Positions 54,681 to 63,915 of a stretch of DNA of 64,000 nucleotides are shown piece by piece. The notes below the pieces were generated by a model. It ran no database searches, was not told the DNA's origin, and saw nothing but the letters and a program-made list of their open reading frames with translations. The position numbers were made by a program, and so were the translations under genes. This DNA comes from Symbiodinium sp. CCMP2592 (lineage: Eukaryota; Sar; Dinophyceae; Suessiales; Symbiodiniaceae), in contig CAJNDT010003046.1 of the NCBI GenBank assembly GCA_905221615.1, positions 431,088 through 495,087 on the forward strand, read 5' to 3'. Numbering within the stretch: the first letter of the stretch is position 1; each line of letters begins with the position of its first letter.

Positions 54681-55039
54681 AAGGGAGTTCTGGCTTAAGG
54701 CCTAGTTGCTACTTATTATGATGACAAGTATCATCATTCTTGTTCTTGTTACATTCTCATTTCTACTAAAACGGCTTAGGGTTTACCACGATGGCTATGA
54801 TTATCATCAACTGTTGTTTGTGTGCTTTTCATTTCTACTACGGTAGTTAGGGTTTAGTGTTCAGGAGTCGCCCTGTCTGGAGCACGAGTGTCGCGCTGCC
54901 GGTTTAGGATTTAGGGCTTAGAGTTGAGGGGTTTGGGGTTTAGAGTTCGGGGTGTAGGGTTTAGAGTTTGGGGTTTAGGGTTTTTTAAACGTGTAATGCA
55001 CCACTCCTTTGACTCCGGAGTTTAGGGTTTAGGTTGCAG

Positions 55040-55500
55040 GCAAACGGGTTTGCGCTGTCTGAGGCGTCGGCATTTGTCTGGGCCTCTTTGGGCAGGGCTC
55101 GTAGCCGAGCGGCAGCATGTGCCTTGCGAGAGCGGCGGGAAAAGAGCCCTAAAGCCTAAACCCTGAACCAGAAGGTTCTTACTGGTGCTTAAGGAAGAGT
55201 GGAGTTAGGAGTTAAAGGACTACTGTAACGCACTGTATGGGGACTATTACCCGGTCCACTCTCTCACTCCCCCTTCAGCACCAGTAAGCGTTGCAAAGAT
55301 CCACCAAGTGCACCTGGATCTGAGGATACCTCGGCAAGCACCATCTTCAAGGTAAAGGTCAGCAGGTTTTGCATTGCCAATGCAGCTGAAAGGCTGGGCC
55401 AAGAAAGTTTCCACCTCAGGATTCGCTGGCTGCTGGTTCTTCGTCTGCTCGAGATGCAACGCCACGGCCTCAAAGATGTGCGCAGAGCAGCAATGATCTT
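55040..55500 (-). CDS. Two exons of an unknown protein
   Basis: Exon 55500-~55288 reads DHCCSAHIFEAVALHLEQTK, NQQPANPEVETFLAQPFSCI, then LYLEDGACRGILRSRCTWWI. A family L element (55176-55287) follows. A second exon, about 55150-55040, reads LFSRRSRKAHAAARLRALPK then EAQTNADASDSANPF. Both are clearly coding-like; no family is recognised. Confidence 0.55.
55176..55287. mobile_element. Introner-like element, family L, between two exons
   Basis: cttactggtgcttaaggaag / cttcagcaccagtaag. Its ends abut the coding segments on both sides. Confidence 0.85.
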
Positions 55501-55551
55501 GAGGCTTTAGGGCTTAGGGTTTACGGTTTAGGGTTTACGCTTTAGGGTTTC

Positions 55552-55663
55552 TTTACTGAACTTAGACCCTTAGCAAAATTATTTTTAAAATTCTAATTTT
55601 CGCTGTTTCTTAAGGATTATCATAAACCAAAGACTAAGAATCACTTCTAAGTACACCTAAGGT
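55552..55663. mobile_element. Introner-like element, family G
   Basis: tactgaacttagacccttag ... cttctaagtacacctaag; same terminal sequences as HAD intron 2. Confidence 0.8.
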
Positions 55664-55804
55664 TTAGGCTTTAAGGCTTCTTTCAAGACCGCCCCTAATT
55701 GGGGTTATAAGTAACTATAAGTATAGTTACCTTGTTTTACAACCCTTTTTGCTAAGTAGGCTTTACGTTTTAGGGCTTCAGTTTTAAGGTTTCTTTCAAG
55801 ACCG

Positions 55805-55900
55805 CGTCCACAGGCCTGCGCAACCGACTTGTTCTGGTTGTACTGCCTTGGCACACCAGGGACTTCTCGAACCCCGATCTCGGAGAGGCTTTTGGGACAA
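55805..55900 (-). CDS. Possible exon, unknown
   Basis: The minus frame LSEIGVREVPGVPRQYNQNK followed by SVAQACG is coding-like. No domain assigned. Confidence 0.35.
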
Positions 55901-56485
55901 AAATTAAGGGTTCTTAAAGGGCTCCTTAAAGGGATCCCTAGGACTCCTTAAAGGGATCTATAGGGTTTAGGGTTTAGGGTACCTTTTACGGGGTCTATAA
56001 GGATTACGAGAAGGGCCATTATAGGGATATGGGGTCTACCTGGAGGATCAGGGAACTGAGTAAGGGTTCTTAAAGGGCTCCTTTAAGGGATCTATAGGCT
56101 CCTTAGAGGGATCTATGGGGTTTAGGGTTTAGGGTCTACTTGGAGGGGCACTGGACTTAGCAAGTAGGGTGTAGGGTTTAATTGGGCTAACTCCTTTTCG
56201 GGTATTGATAACTCTACTTATTGCCTACTTACTAAGTCCCGTGCCCCTCCAAGTATACAGTCTGGTTCTCAGTAGGGACTGGGGACTATTATACCCTAAA
56301 CCCTGAAACCCTAAACCCTATACCCTATATAGGGACTACTCTAGGGATCCGTTTCCCTAAACCCTAGCCCCTAAACTCAAAGTAGGGATTACTTTAGGGA
56401 GACCATTCCTCCATTCCCTACTTAGCACAAGACATTATAGGAATCCCTTTGGCCGACAAAACCCCTAAACCCTACAGCGAATCCC

Positions 56486-56584
56486 AGAAAGTTGGAACAT
56501 GGGTTTAGGAGGATTCGTGCTAGGATCCCTGACACTTTACCTTAAGGGCATTAGGATACTCATGTTCTAACTTTCTGGCTTCTG
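56486..56584. mobile_element. Introner-like element, family F
   Basis: cccagaaagttggaacatgg / catgttctaactttctggct. Confidence 0.85.
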
Positions 56585-56799
56585 CTATAAACCATACATC
56601 CTAGACCTGAAAAACCCTCAACCCCAAACCCCAAACCTCCCAAATCAAAAACCTTCTAAGAAACCATCTAAGGAACCCTTTGAGGAACCGTTTTCAGAAA
56701 CCCTTTTCAGAAACCCTTCTTAGGAACCCCTTTTAAGGAACCCTTTAAGGATTCCGATAAAGGAACCCCTTTAAGGAACACCCAGAAAAACTCCCTTGG

Positions 56800-56890
56800 G
56801 CCCCGCCTGGCCAGCGCCTGCACTCGCTCGAGATCCTCTGGCATGACCTTCACATCGAAGCCACTGCCTCCACCGCCTCCACCACCTTAG
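56800..56890 (-). CDS. Possible Gly-rich exon
   Basis: The minus frame GGGGGGGSGFDVKVMPEDLE followed by RVQALARRGPREFF. The Gly run followed by a charged helix looks coding. Gene unknown. Confidence 0.4.
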
Positions 56891-57224
56891 GAAATAGGAT
56901 TTAGGGTGTAGGGTTTTTAGGAAATAGGGTTTCAGGATTAAGGCTTTAGGAAGTAGGGTTTAGGGTTTAGGGCGTTTAGGAAATAGGGTTTAAGGTTTAG
57001 GGTTGTTAGGAAATGGGATTTAGGGTTTAGGGATCTTGGGAAATAAGGTTTAGGGTTCAGCGGTCCTGCGACTAGATTGGGGTTTTTGTCGGGCCTTACT
57101 TTCCGCAAGGATCAGAGGCTCAGCTTACATGTACTCAGATAGGGGGGGTAGGGTTTAGGGTCTAGGCTTCTGGGAAGGGCAGAAAAAGCAGAGAAAGAGC
57201 GCAATAGGAAGTCACCATAAGCCC

Positions 57225-57333
57225 CAAGAACCCAATACCCCTTAATTAAGGAATATACCTTAATTTCTATAGAGGCCTTCATATTATGATTTAAGGTATA
57301 TTCCTTAATGCATGGGTATTGGGATCTCTGGGA
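57225..57333. mobile_element. Introner-like element, family E
   Basis: agaacccaataccccttaat / atgggtattgggatctctgg. It ends just 3 bp before a family C copy begins. Confidence 0.85.
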
Positions 57334-57336
57334 CCC

Positions 57337-57460
57337 TACTTGAAGGCTCATGGGACTTAGTAAGTAAGGTTATAAGTAGGTTATAATTAGGATAACCCCA
57401 CTTAGGGGACTTATAACCCCAATTATAACCTACTTACTAAGTCCCATGATCCTCTAAGTA
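57337..57460. mobile_element. Introner-like element, family C
   Basis: tacttgaaggctcatgggac ... cccatgatcctctaagta; nearly identical to 13.21 and 15.47 kb. Confidence 0.92.
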
Positions 57461-57536
57461 AGCCGTCTTGTTCTGAGGTCCTCGCCAGACTTTTTCTTGG
57501 CAGGACTCCTGAGTCATCTTCGACACACAGACAGAT

Positions 57537-57650
57537 GTGGGAGTTTCCGAAAATAGGGGGACCCTAATATAGTACCCTAAATCGTAGGATCCGGAATTAC
57601 AAGGACCCCATAAGAAGGGTACCCCCCAATTTCGTAAGCTCCCATGCTTC
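57537..57650. mobile_element. Introner-like element, family B
   Basis: tgggagtttccgaaaatagg / ccaatttcgtaagctcccat. Confidence 0.8.
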
Positions 57651-58129
57651 TTTCTCATGTCTACGCAAAGAGAGAGGCCCTTCGGAGTTCACATAATATT
57701 CTCTGAAAACATATTATAGTATAATAATGTGTGGTCTAGTCGAGCTAGAGAATGTCATACCATATCATATCGTAATCTATTCTATTGCTTGATGAATGAT
57801 ATGCTATTCTACTCCATTCCGTTCTAACAGTCCCCAACATTATGTACAATTACGGCTCTTTTTTGAACAATAAGGGAGATTAGGAAACGTCCCAGATCCA
57901 TACCTCGTATTCTGTTCTATGACTCGAGGGATGAAGCCCCTGAACCCTACACCCCAAACCCCTAAAGCCCAAACCCTAAATCCGAAACCCCAAATCACGA
58001 AGTCCCATGATCCTTCAAGTAAACCCTAAAGCCTAAACCTTATAGATCCCTTTAAGGAACGCCTACGGATTCCCTTTAAGGACCCCTTTAAGGAACCCTA
58101 GCTACTACGTCCCATGATCCTTTAAGTGA

Positions 58130-58230
58130 ACCCTGAGCCGCTCCTGCTCTTGGAGACGGGCGTGCGACTCTTTCGTCGCCTCGTCCTCTCAGGCGGCCTC
58201 TCCACCCTTTCGACAGGTTTCCTGCACCAG
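58130..58230 (-). CDS. Possible coiled-coil exon
   Basis: The minus frame EDEATKESHARLQEQERLRV is a charged helix; a stop just upstream means the exon would begin near 58195. Confidence 0.35.
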
Positions 58231-58667
58231 GGTTCTTGGCTTAGGGTTTGGGGTTTAGGGTTTAGGGAAGAGGGGGGCTTTAGGTTTCGGGGTTCGGTTT
58301 GGGGGTTTGGGGTTTAGGGTTTGGGATGCAGGGATGAGGGCTTTGGGTTTAGATGGCATTGGAAGTCTGCAGAATGTAGGCTCCGTAAACGAAGGTTCTG
58401 CAACTACTACAGCGAGGGTTGCAAAGAAAACTTGAATACAGTGGCCTCAATAAATTAGAAGAGGCTTTTGCATATTGTAGAGTTATCAACCTGTAAATTA
58501 GTCAGGCTCCCACATTACACGGTGGCGGGACTATGGCGGCTCTCTAACACAAACAAGCAAGACGTCTTGCACCTACTACAAGGGCCTGAATAATTTGAAT
58601 AGGGTTTTGGGGCCCATTGTACCTTAATCATTAGGAACCCTCCCCACACAATAGTATAAGCAATTGT

Positions 58668-58770
58668 ATGGGTGGTTGACAAAATTAGGGTCCCTTCTTG
58701 GCTCCTTAATATAATACGGCACCTAGGGTACCCAAAAAGGGACCCTAATTTTTGGCGACCAACCATATGG
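58668..58770. mobile_element. Introner-like element, family A
   Basis: atgggtggttgacaaaatta / cctaatttttggcgaccaac. It lies 3' of the RS-rich exon. Confidence 0.8.
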
Positions 58771-58799
58771 GTCCCTACATTATAGGCCAATACAATGAT

Positions 58800-59160
58800 C
58801 TGTTCCTGCGCGCCTCCTGGATCGGGAGTTAGATCTCCGCCGTGGTCTTTCTCTATCTCTGGACCGCGACCGCAGCCGTAGCGACATGACCTGAAATCAT
58901 CGAGGTCTAAACCGACACCCAAGACCCCAAATACTTAAACCCCTCCGTCACCTGAGTGTCAGCTCACTACAAGCCGAACCCTTCTCGAAACTTTGTTGCC
59001 ACTTCTAGATTTCTTTCTGAAAGGGGCGCCATAATAATCACCTCCAAACCTCCTTGCTGGGCGCCCAGCGACGCTACGGGCTGGCGCAAGCCGGGCCCCC
59101 AGTGGCCCAAAGACGCGGGTTTCTAAGTCATAACTGCGCTCTCGAAGATAGCAACGGGAG
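58800..59160 (-). CDS. RS-rich exon(s), SR-type RNA-binding or splicing protein
   Basis: Exon 58889-~58800 follows a TTTCAG|G acceptor and reads MSLRLRSRSRDRERPRRR then SNSRSRRRAG, a bona fide Arg-Ser domain. The upstream segment 59160-~58985 reads FGGDYYGAPFRKKSRSGNK after an Arg/Ala stretch, consistent with a Gly/Arg linker. SR proteins drive spliceosome assembly at unusual splice sites, which fits this intron-rich genome, but no RRM domain is visible here. A segment at 59690-59590 (MMGRLNYQKDSESSSRILSG) could be an upstream exon. Gene limits unresolved. Confidence 0.5.
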
Positions 59161-59164
59161 AAAT

Positions 59165-59565
59165 AAGAACAACAGCAACAAAACATAATAGTGCAGAATA
59201 GTGACAACATCATCTTCTTCATCATAATCACCACCATCACCACCATCATAAGCGTAATAACAAGAAGAATGAAAACAACAATAAAAATGATAGTGACAGC
59301 GATACCAAGAACAATAATAGTAATGAGTAGTATCAAAAGAAACAATGACAACATTAAAACAAGAACACTAAGAATAAGAACATTAAATCAAATATTGCTA
59401 TGATAATAAGAGCAAGACGACGAAGAACAAGAACAACAACAGCAGTACGTAGTAGTAATAATAACGAGTGTACAAGAAATAAACCTAGTTATCATCATCA
59501 TGAACCCAATCACAAAACGAAGCTAATCAGCTGATCTTTATATTCACAATAGCGACAACCATAAT
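59165..59565. repeat. AAC/ATA/GAA trinucleotide-rich low-complexity DNA
   Basis: Runs such as aacaataataataatga and aagaacaacaacagcag. Open frames on both strands are low complexity. Confidence 0.75.
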
Positions 59566-60173
59566 CATGTCGCAAGTACACCTTCCTGCAGGATGAGCGA
59601 CTTGTCGTCTTGTGTTCCGGACAAAATGCGGCTGGAAGATTCGGAGTCTTTTTGGTAATTGAGCCGCCCCATCATAAGAGGGCACGATGTAGCGGCTACA
59701 GTAACATGCGTATTTAGCTTTTTGTCTGAAACCCTTGTCCTACAACCGACACGTCAAATCCCGTTCCAAGCAACTCCTTATCCACAGGTTGTCAAAACCT
59801 AAACCTGGTTCACCTTCAGGTGTGCTTCAGGACTGCTCTCCTGCGTATGATCGTGAGGATGCACGACCACGCTCCAAACCCTGAGCCCTATATCCGATCC
59901 CAGGCCACCCATGATCTTCTTCCCGCAAACAACGGCAACAACTTCTCAAAAAAACCTATTTCGCCTAGACCATGGCTTGAGGAGGACTGTTTTCTTCGCT
60001 TTGGGGTTTCCACAGTGTCGTGACCCGATATTCCGACCCTGCAACGCCTCGAAATAGAGACAACCGTGCGAGTCACCCTAATGATCCTAATGACCACGCA
60101 GGCCTTCATCTAGGTCTAAAGGAAGTCTCAGCCACTCCTCGGAACACAGCCTGCCGATTTTTGCGCGTCTGCC

Positions 60174-61851
60174 TCACAGACGCTGCAGGAAGGCCACTCT
60201 GGTCAGAACTCGAGGCAAAGCAGCTTTCAGAACGCGGAGGGCAGTACGACCTGCGCCTGCTACGATACGGTCGGAGACTGCCAGAAGGGCTCCCCAGAGT
60301 TGTACCGCGCGATAGAGAAGCACAAGAGCAAGCGTGACCCGCGCGCTCTTCGCGACCACGGAAGCCACGTCTGCGACTGAAGCGCATAGAGTAGCAAAGT
60401 CAATCCGACTCTCTGTATCCCCACGTCCGACAACTTCCAGATTGGCGGAGGTGCTCGAAGCAGACGACCTTAAGTCCTGTCTATCAGAGTGTGCCCTTGT
60501 ATCGCTCCAAGACCTGTTCCAATCAGCTCTCCCTCGCCAGGTCCTCCAACTCTTTCCCTGGAAGCCTCCACGCCTCCACTCCTTCGCTGCACTTGGCCTG
60601 GAAGTTGATTCTGATTCCTCCTTGTGAGCTTCCCACTCGAAGCCTCGCTTTTTTCCCAGCCAAGGCTGGGTGAAGTCTCGGAAGCCAGTGGGGACCGGGT
60701 TCTCTGCCCGAATCTCCTGGCAACGCTCCCGGACGACGGAAGGAAGTTGAAGGAAGAGGGAGTCGGGGAGACATCGACGGTCCTTCGAAGGACGATTCCA
60801 ATGCCATCTCTTTTCTTCAGACTTCTCGAAGACGAAGGATGCATACTTGGCAGAGAACACCTCCACACTTGGCAAGAAACACGTCTCTTCACTCACATTT
60901 GATGTGCCCCCATGCCACAGTCTGAGGTCACGGAGAATGGCGGCTCCCGCCGGCAAAGGAAAAAGCTTAGATTGCTTGTACCGGTCTGGCTCATGTCGAA
61001 AGTTCGGTGGAACGTCTTGCTGTCCGTGAATAACCTTCTTGCCTGGTACGACTCTCATGGGTCCGTTCTTTTCCGTCATCGCTTGCAGCGTGAAATTTAT
61101 GGCGATCTGGGGAGGAGCATCATCAGCACGATACCTGGGTTCTTGTCAAGGGATTTAACCTACGTGACCATGATAGGGACCTATGGTAAATAACATGGTT
61201 TCCTTCTTATGGTAACTTAAGTTAAATCCCTTAACCCCAAAACCCTTATAGAACCCTTAAAGGAACCCTTATAGACTTATAGATCCCTTAGAGACCCAGC
61301 TACTCTGGCGGCACTTGTCCAGGTCCCACATCCGCGTGCAGGGTTTGGTACTTCTCCGTCCCTGCAAGGACGAAATCGCCTCCGATCCGCCGCAACACAC
61401 AAGCGGGAGTTTGGGGGGGGGTCCTTATTACAATAAGGATTCTACTTTTTAGGGTACCTTTTCAGGGTCCCCTATTTTCGGAAACTCCCAAATCGCCTCC
61501 GCCGCCGCAAAACACAAATCCGTCCGGCAAGATCGCGTGCAGCGCGCTGAACGTGGCTTCGCATGCCAGCAGCAAAGACCATGCTTCGTGATGCAACATG
61601 TGGCCAGACAGGCTGGCAGCGCAAAAGCTATAGTGGCCAGGATCGTGGCACCACCCGATCCTTTCTGGATCTAACTCCAAGATCTGGCGCTCTGCCTGCT
61701 GGCAGCCCTTCAGCACCTCAGATGCCCTTTCATCGCTCAAAGCATTGAGAATTATGCAGAACCCTGTCTGCCGAAAGATCCTGACTGCTTCATCCAGCCA
61801 ACCATCTGCCCCGGCTACGATCGAAAAGTCTGCAATCTCCAGGGAGCTCAT
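60174..61851 (-). CDS. Phytanoyl-CoA dioxygenase-like (PhyH) protein, three exons
   Basis: PhyH proteins are Fe(II)/2-oxoglutarate oxygenases. Exons 61851-61497, 61379-61304 and 61134-60174 join in frame to 463 codons. Exon 1 has the N-terminal PhyH helix (FRQTGFCIILNALSDERASE) and ends CGGGGD. Exon 2 gives FVLAGTEKYQTLHADVGPGQ; HAD is the iron-binding HxD. Exon 3 starts YRADDAPPQIAINFTLQAM and continues IHGQQDVPP and ILRDLRLWHGGTSNVSEE, where the His of RLWHGGTSN is the likely third iron ligand and the basic residues nearby would bind 2-oxoglutarate. Intron 1 is GC-AG, intron 2 GT-AG. The ATG at 61851 is chosen; the frame stays open upstream to a TAG. About 180 residues follow the catalytic domain, including a hydrophobic stretch (VTLALVLLYRAVQLWGALLA). 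This tail may be a membrane anchor or read-through of an unrecognised intron. Substrate unknown. Confidence 0.85.
61135..61303 (-). mobile_element. PhyH intron 2, containing a family J introner
   Basis: GT...AG|G intron of 169 nt. The family J hairpin (gggttcttgtcaagggattt / aaatcccttaac, 61137-61228) ends 2 bp from the acceptor; the donor side adds atagatccc minisatellite. Splicing joins VPPE to YRADD in frame. Confidence 0.9.
61380..61496 (-). mobile_element. PhyH intron 1, a family B introner
   Basis: GC...AG|G intron of 117 nt that is essentially the family B hairpin (gggagtttccgaaaataggg on the minus strand). Both ends are flanked by ggaggcgattt, an 11-bp direct repeat, consistent with a target-site duplication. 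Confidence 0.92.
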
Positions 61852-61927
61852 CTGAGCAAGAGTTGGGCACTCTCGTGCCACAGCTTGAGCCACACTCCAT
61901 TGCTATGACAGCCGGATGTCCTCCCCT

Positions 61928-62028
61928 GCGAGCCCAGTACCCCTTAATTGGGCAGTGTAACCTTCATTATATCATGAAGCCCCTTGGTTTAAGGATGTTC
62001 CTCAACTGAGTGGTACTGGGCTGTGTAT
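61928..62028. mobile_element. Introner-like element, family E (diverged)
   Basis: cgagcccagtaccccttaat / gagtggtactgggctgtgt. It lies just upstream of the PhyH start codon, so it may be an intron in the 5' leader. Confidence 0.7.
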
Positions 62029-62414
62029 CTTCTCAGTATCTTGTGCTGTCAAACTTGCAGAGACTCTTAGATATGCTTCTCATCTTGCGACGCTGGCTCT
62101 TTCGTCTGGAAAAGTGGTGAAATCTAGGGTGCTCCAACAAGGGATCGCACCGCACTGCACTACTGTCTCAAGGTGAAACGGGGAAGACAGATGGACTTGG
62201 ATAGCCCAGACATCTTTACCAGGATCACTGTCGCAAGATCAGATGCCTACCCTAAACCATACACCCACACCCTACACCCGAAACCCTAACCCCTAAACTT
62301 AACTGTACCCCCTTCACCCTAAACCCCTAGACCCCTAAACCCTATAAACCCTAAACCCGAAACTCCTGGGTGATGAAAGACCATAGAGAGCTTGCAACGA
62401 GCAGCGACTCTCCT

Positions 62415-62553
62415 TACTGGTGCTTCACAGGGAGTGAGAGAATAACAAGGTTCAGGGTTGGGTTTTCAGGGAGAGTGAGCGCGTGGACCGTGTAATGCTC
62501 CCCATAGAACTTCTCGTAGTAGTCCTTCTATTCCTCTTCCTCTAGCACCAGTA
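62415..62553. mobile_element. Introner-like element, family L
   Basis: cttactggtgcttcacaggg ... ctcttcctctagcaccagtaag. Confidence 0.8.
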
Positions 62554-62564
62554 AGTCTCTCAAG

Positions 62565-62650
62565 CCAAGGATGACAATCGCGATGGGCTCGAAAATGCCA
62601 CGGCGAAGGCTTTAAACGGATCGTCCATTCCGCTCGCCTGCCAGGGGTTC
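62565..62650 (-). CDS. Possible short exon
   Basis: The minus frame WQASGMDDPFKAFAVAFSSP sits between a family L and a family C element. Another minus frame is also open. No domain. Confidence 0.25.
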
Positions 62651-62664
62651 CTAAATATGGACCT

Positions 62665-62789
62665 TACTTAAAGGATCATGGGACTTAGTAACTAAGGTTA
62701 TAATTAAGGTAACTATACTTATAACTACTTATAACCCCAGTTAGGGGACTTATAACCTTACTTACTAAGTCCCCTGATCCTCCAAGTAC
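62665..62789. mobile_element. Introner-like element, family C
   Basis: ttacttaaaggatcatggga / agtcccctgatcctccaagta. Confidence 0.85.
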
Positions 62790-62934
62790 CATTTAGGGTC
62801 TGGGCTTAGGGTTTAGGGTTTATGAAGCTGAAGGATGAAGCCAGAGTATGCACTCTGCTCTGCCGCACCTTGAAAGCCTCCGAGGTGCGTCCATGCCTCA
62901 CAATGCGAGCATGCAGCCTAAACCCCAAACCCTG

Positions 62935-63225
62935 AAGCCCCACTGCAAGGGGCGGTGGGGCTAAGTAAGTAGGTTATAAGTAGAGCTATAAATACGCTAC
63001 ATGGAGTTACAGCAACTATAACCCTACTTATGACGTACTCACTAAGTCCCCTGCCCCTCCAAGTAAGCCCCAAACTTCAAACACCGAACCCTACTTGGAG
63101 GGCCAGGGGACTTAGCAAGTAGGTTCTACTTAGAGTTATAAGTACCCTAAATGGAGTTGCCGCAATGATAACCCAAATTATAAACGACTTACTCAGTCCC
63201 CTAAGCTGGCCCTCCAAGTAGACCC
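62935..63225. mobile_element. Two family C-like elements side by side
   Basis: 62940-63065 (gcaaggggcggtggggctaa / gtcccctgcccctccaagta) and 63092-63223 (acttggagggccaggggact / ctggccctccaagta). Their ends differ from each other but each matches its own partner, so arm pairing is conserved while the sequence drifts. Confidence 0.75.
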
Positions 63226-63394
63226 TAAACCCTAAACCCCATAGATCCCTTTAAGGAGCCCCATAGATCCCTTTAAGGAGCCCTATAGATCCCTTTAAGG
63301 AGCCCTTTAAGAAGCCTACTCCAAGCATACCTGAACCGTGAAGCCCAATGGGCCTTGAACCCGAAACCTGGAGCTGTACCCTATACGTACTGTT

Positions 63395-63585
63395 GATTGA
63401 TGGTATAAATCCTGGGGTTCCTTTAAAGGGCTCTATTAAGGGTACCTTTATGGGGCTCCTTTAAGGGATCTATAGGGTTTAGGGTTTATATAAATCCTGC
63501 ATTACCCCATAATAAGGAATATACCATAATTCCCAGAGTTTAGGGTCCTTAAGGTCATGCAGGATTTATATCATCAACCATACTT
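63395..63585. mobile_element. Introner-like element, family D, with inserted repeat
   Basis: gttgattgatggtataaatc at the left and aggatttatatcatcaacc at the right. A minisatellite/TTTAGGG segment (63418-63488) interrupts the left arm. Confidence 0.75.
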
Positions 63586-63846
63586 GTCAGGTATCATGGG
63601 GAACTAAAAGGTTAACCTTGTTGGTTATTTGGGGGTTTAAGGTTTAAGGTTTTAGGGTTTTAGGGTTTAGGGTTTAGGGTATCATGGGGAGCTAGAGGTT
63701 AACCTTTTTGGTGATTGGGGATTATGTAGGGACTATACTACCCCAAAAAAAGTTAAAGGTTACCTCAGGTACAGCGAAAGTTGGACCGAGAGCCTCCGCC
63801 CCAAAAGCCCTTCCAGAGCCCAGCCCTTATAGAACCCTTCGGTAGG

Positions 63847-63915
63847 TTTTTTTTTTTTTTTTTTTTTTGGGGGGGGGGGGGTTTAGGGGTTTAGGGGTTT
63901 AGGGGTTTAGGGGCC
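63847..63915. repeat. Poly-T then poly-G tract leading into TTTAGGGG repeats
   Basis: A T run of about 22 bases is followed at once by a G run of about 13 and then four gtttaggg units. The homopolymers may be partly a sequencing or assembly artefact. Confidence 0.8.

Noticed and set aside
60020-61193. Several plus-strand frames of 60-105 codons
   Set aside because: Antisense to the PhyH gene, whose minus-strand motifs and splice phases are consistent.
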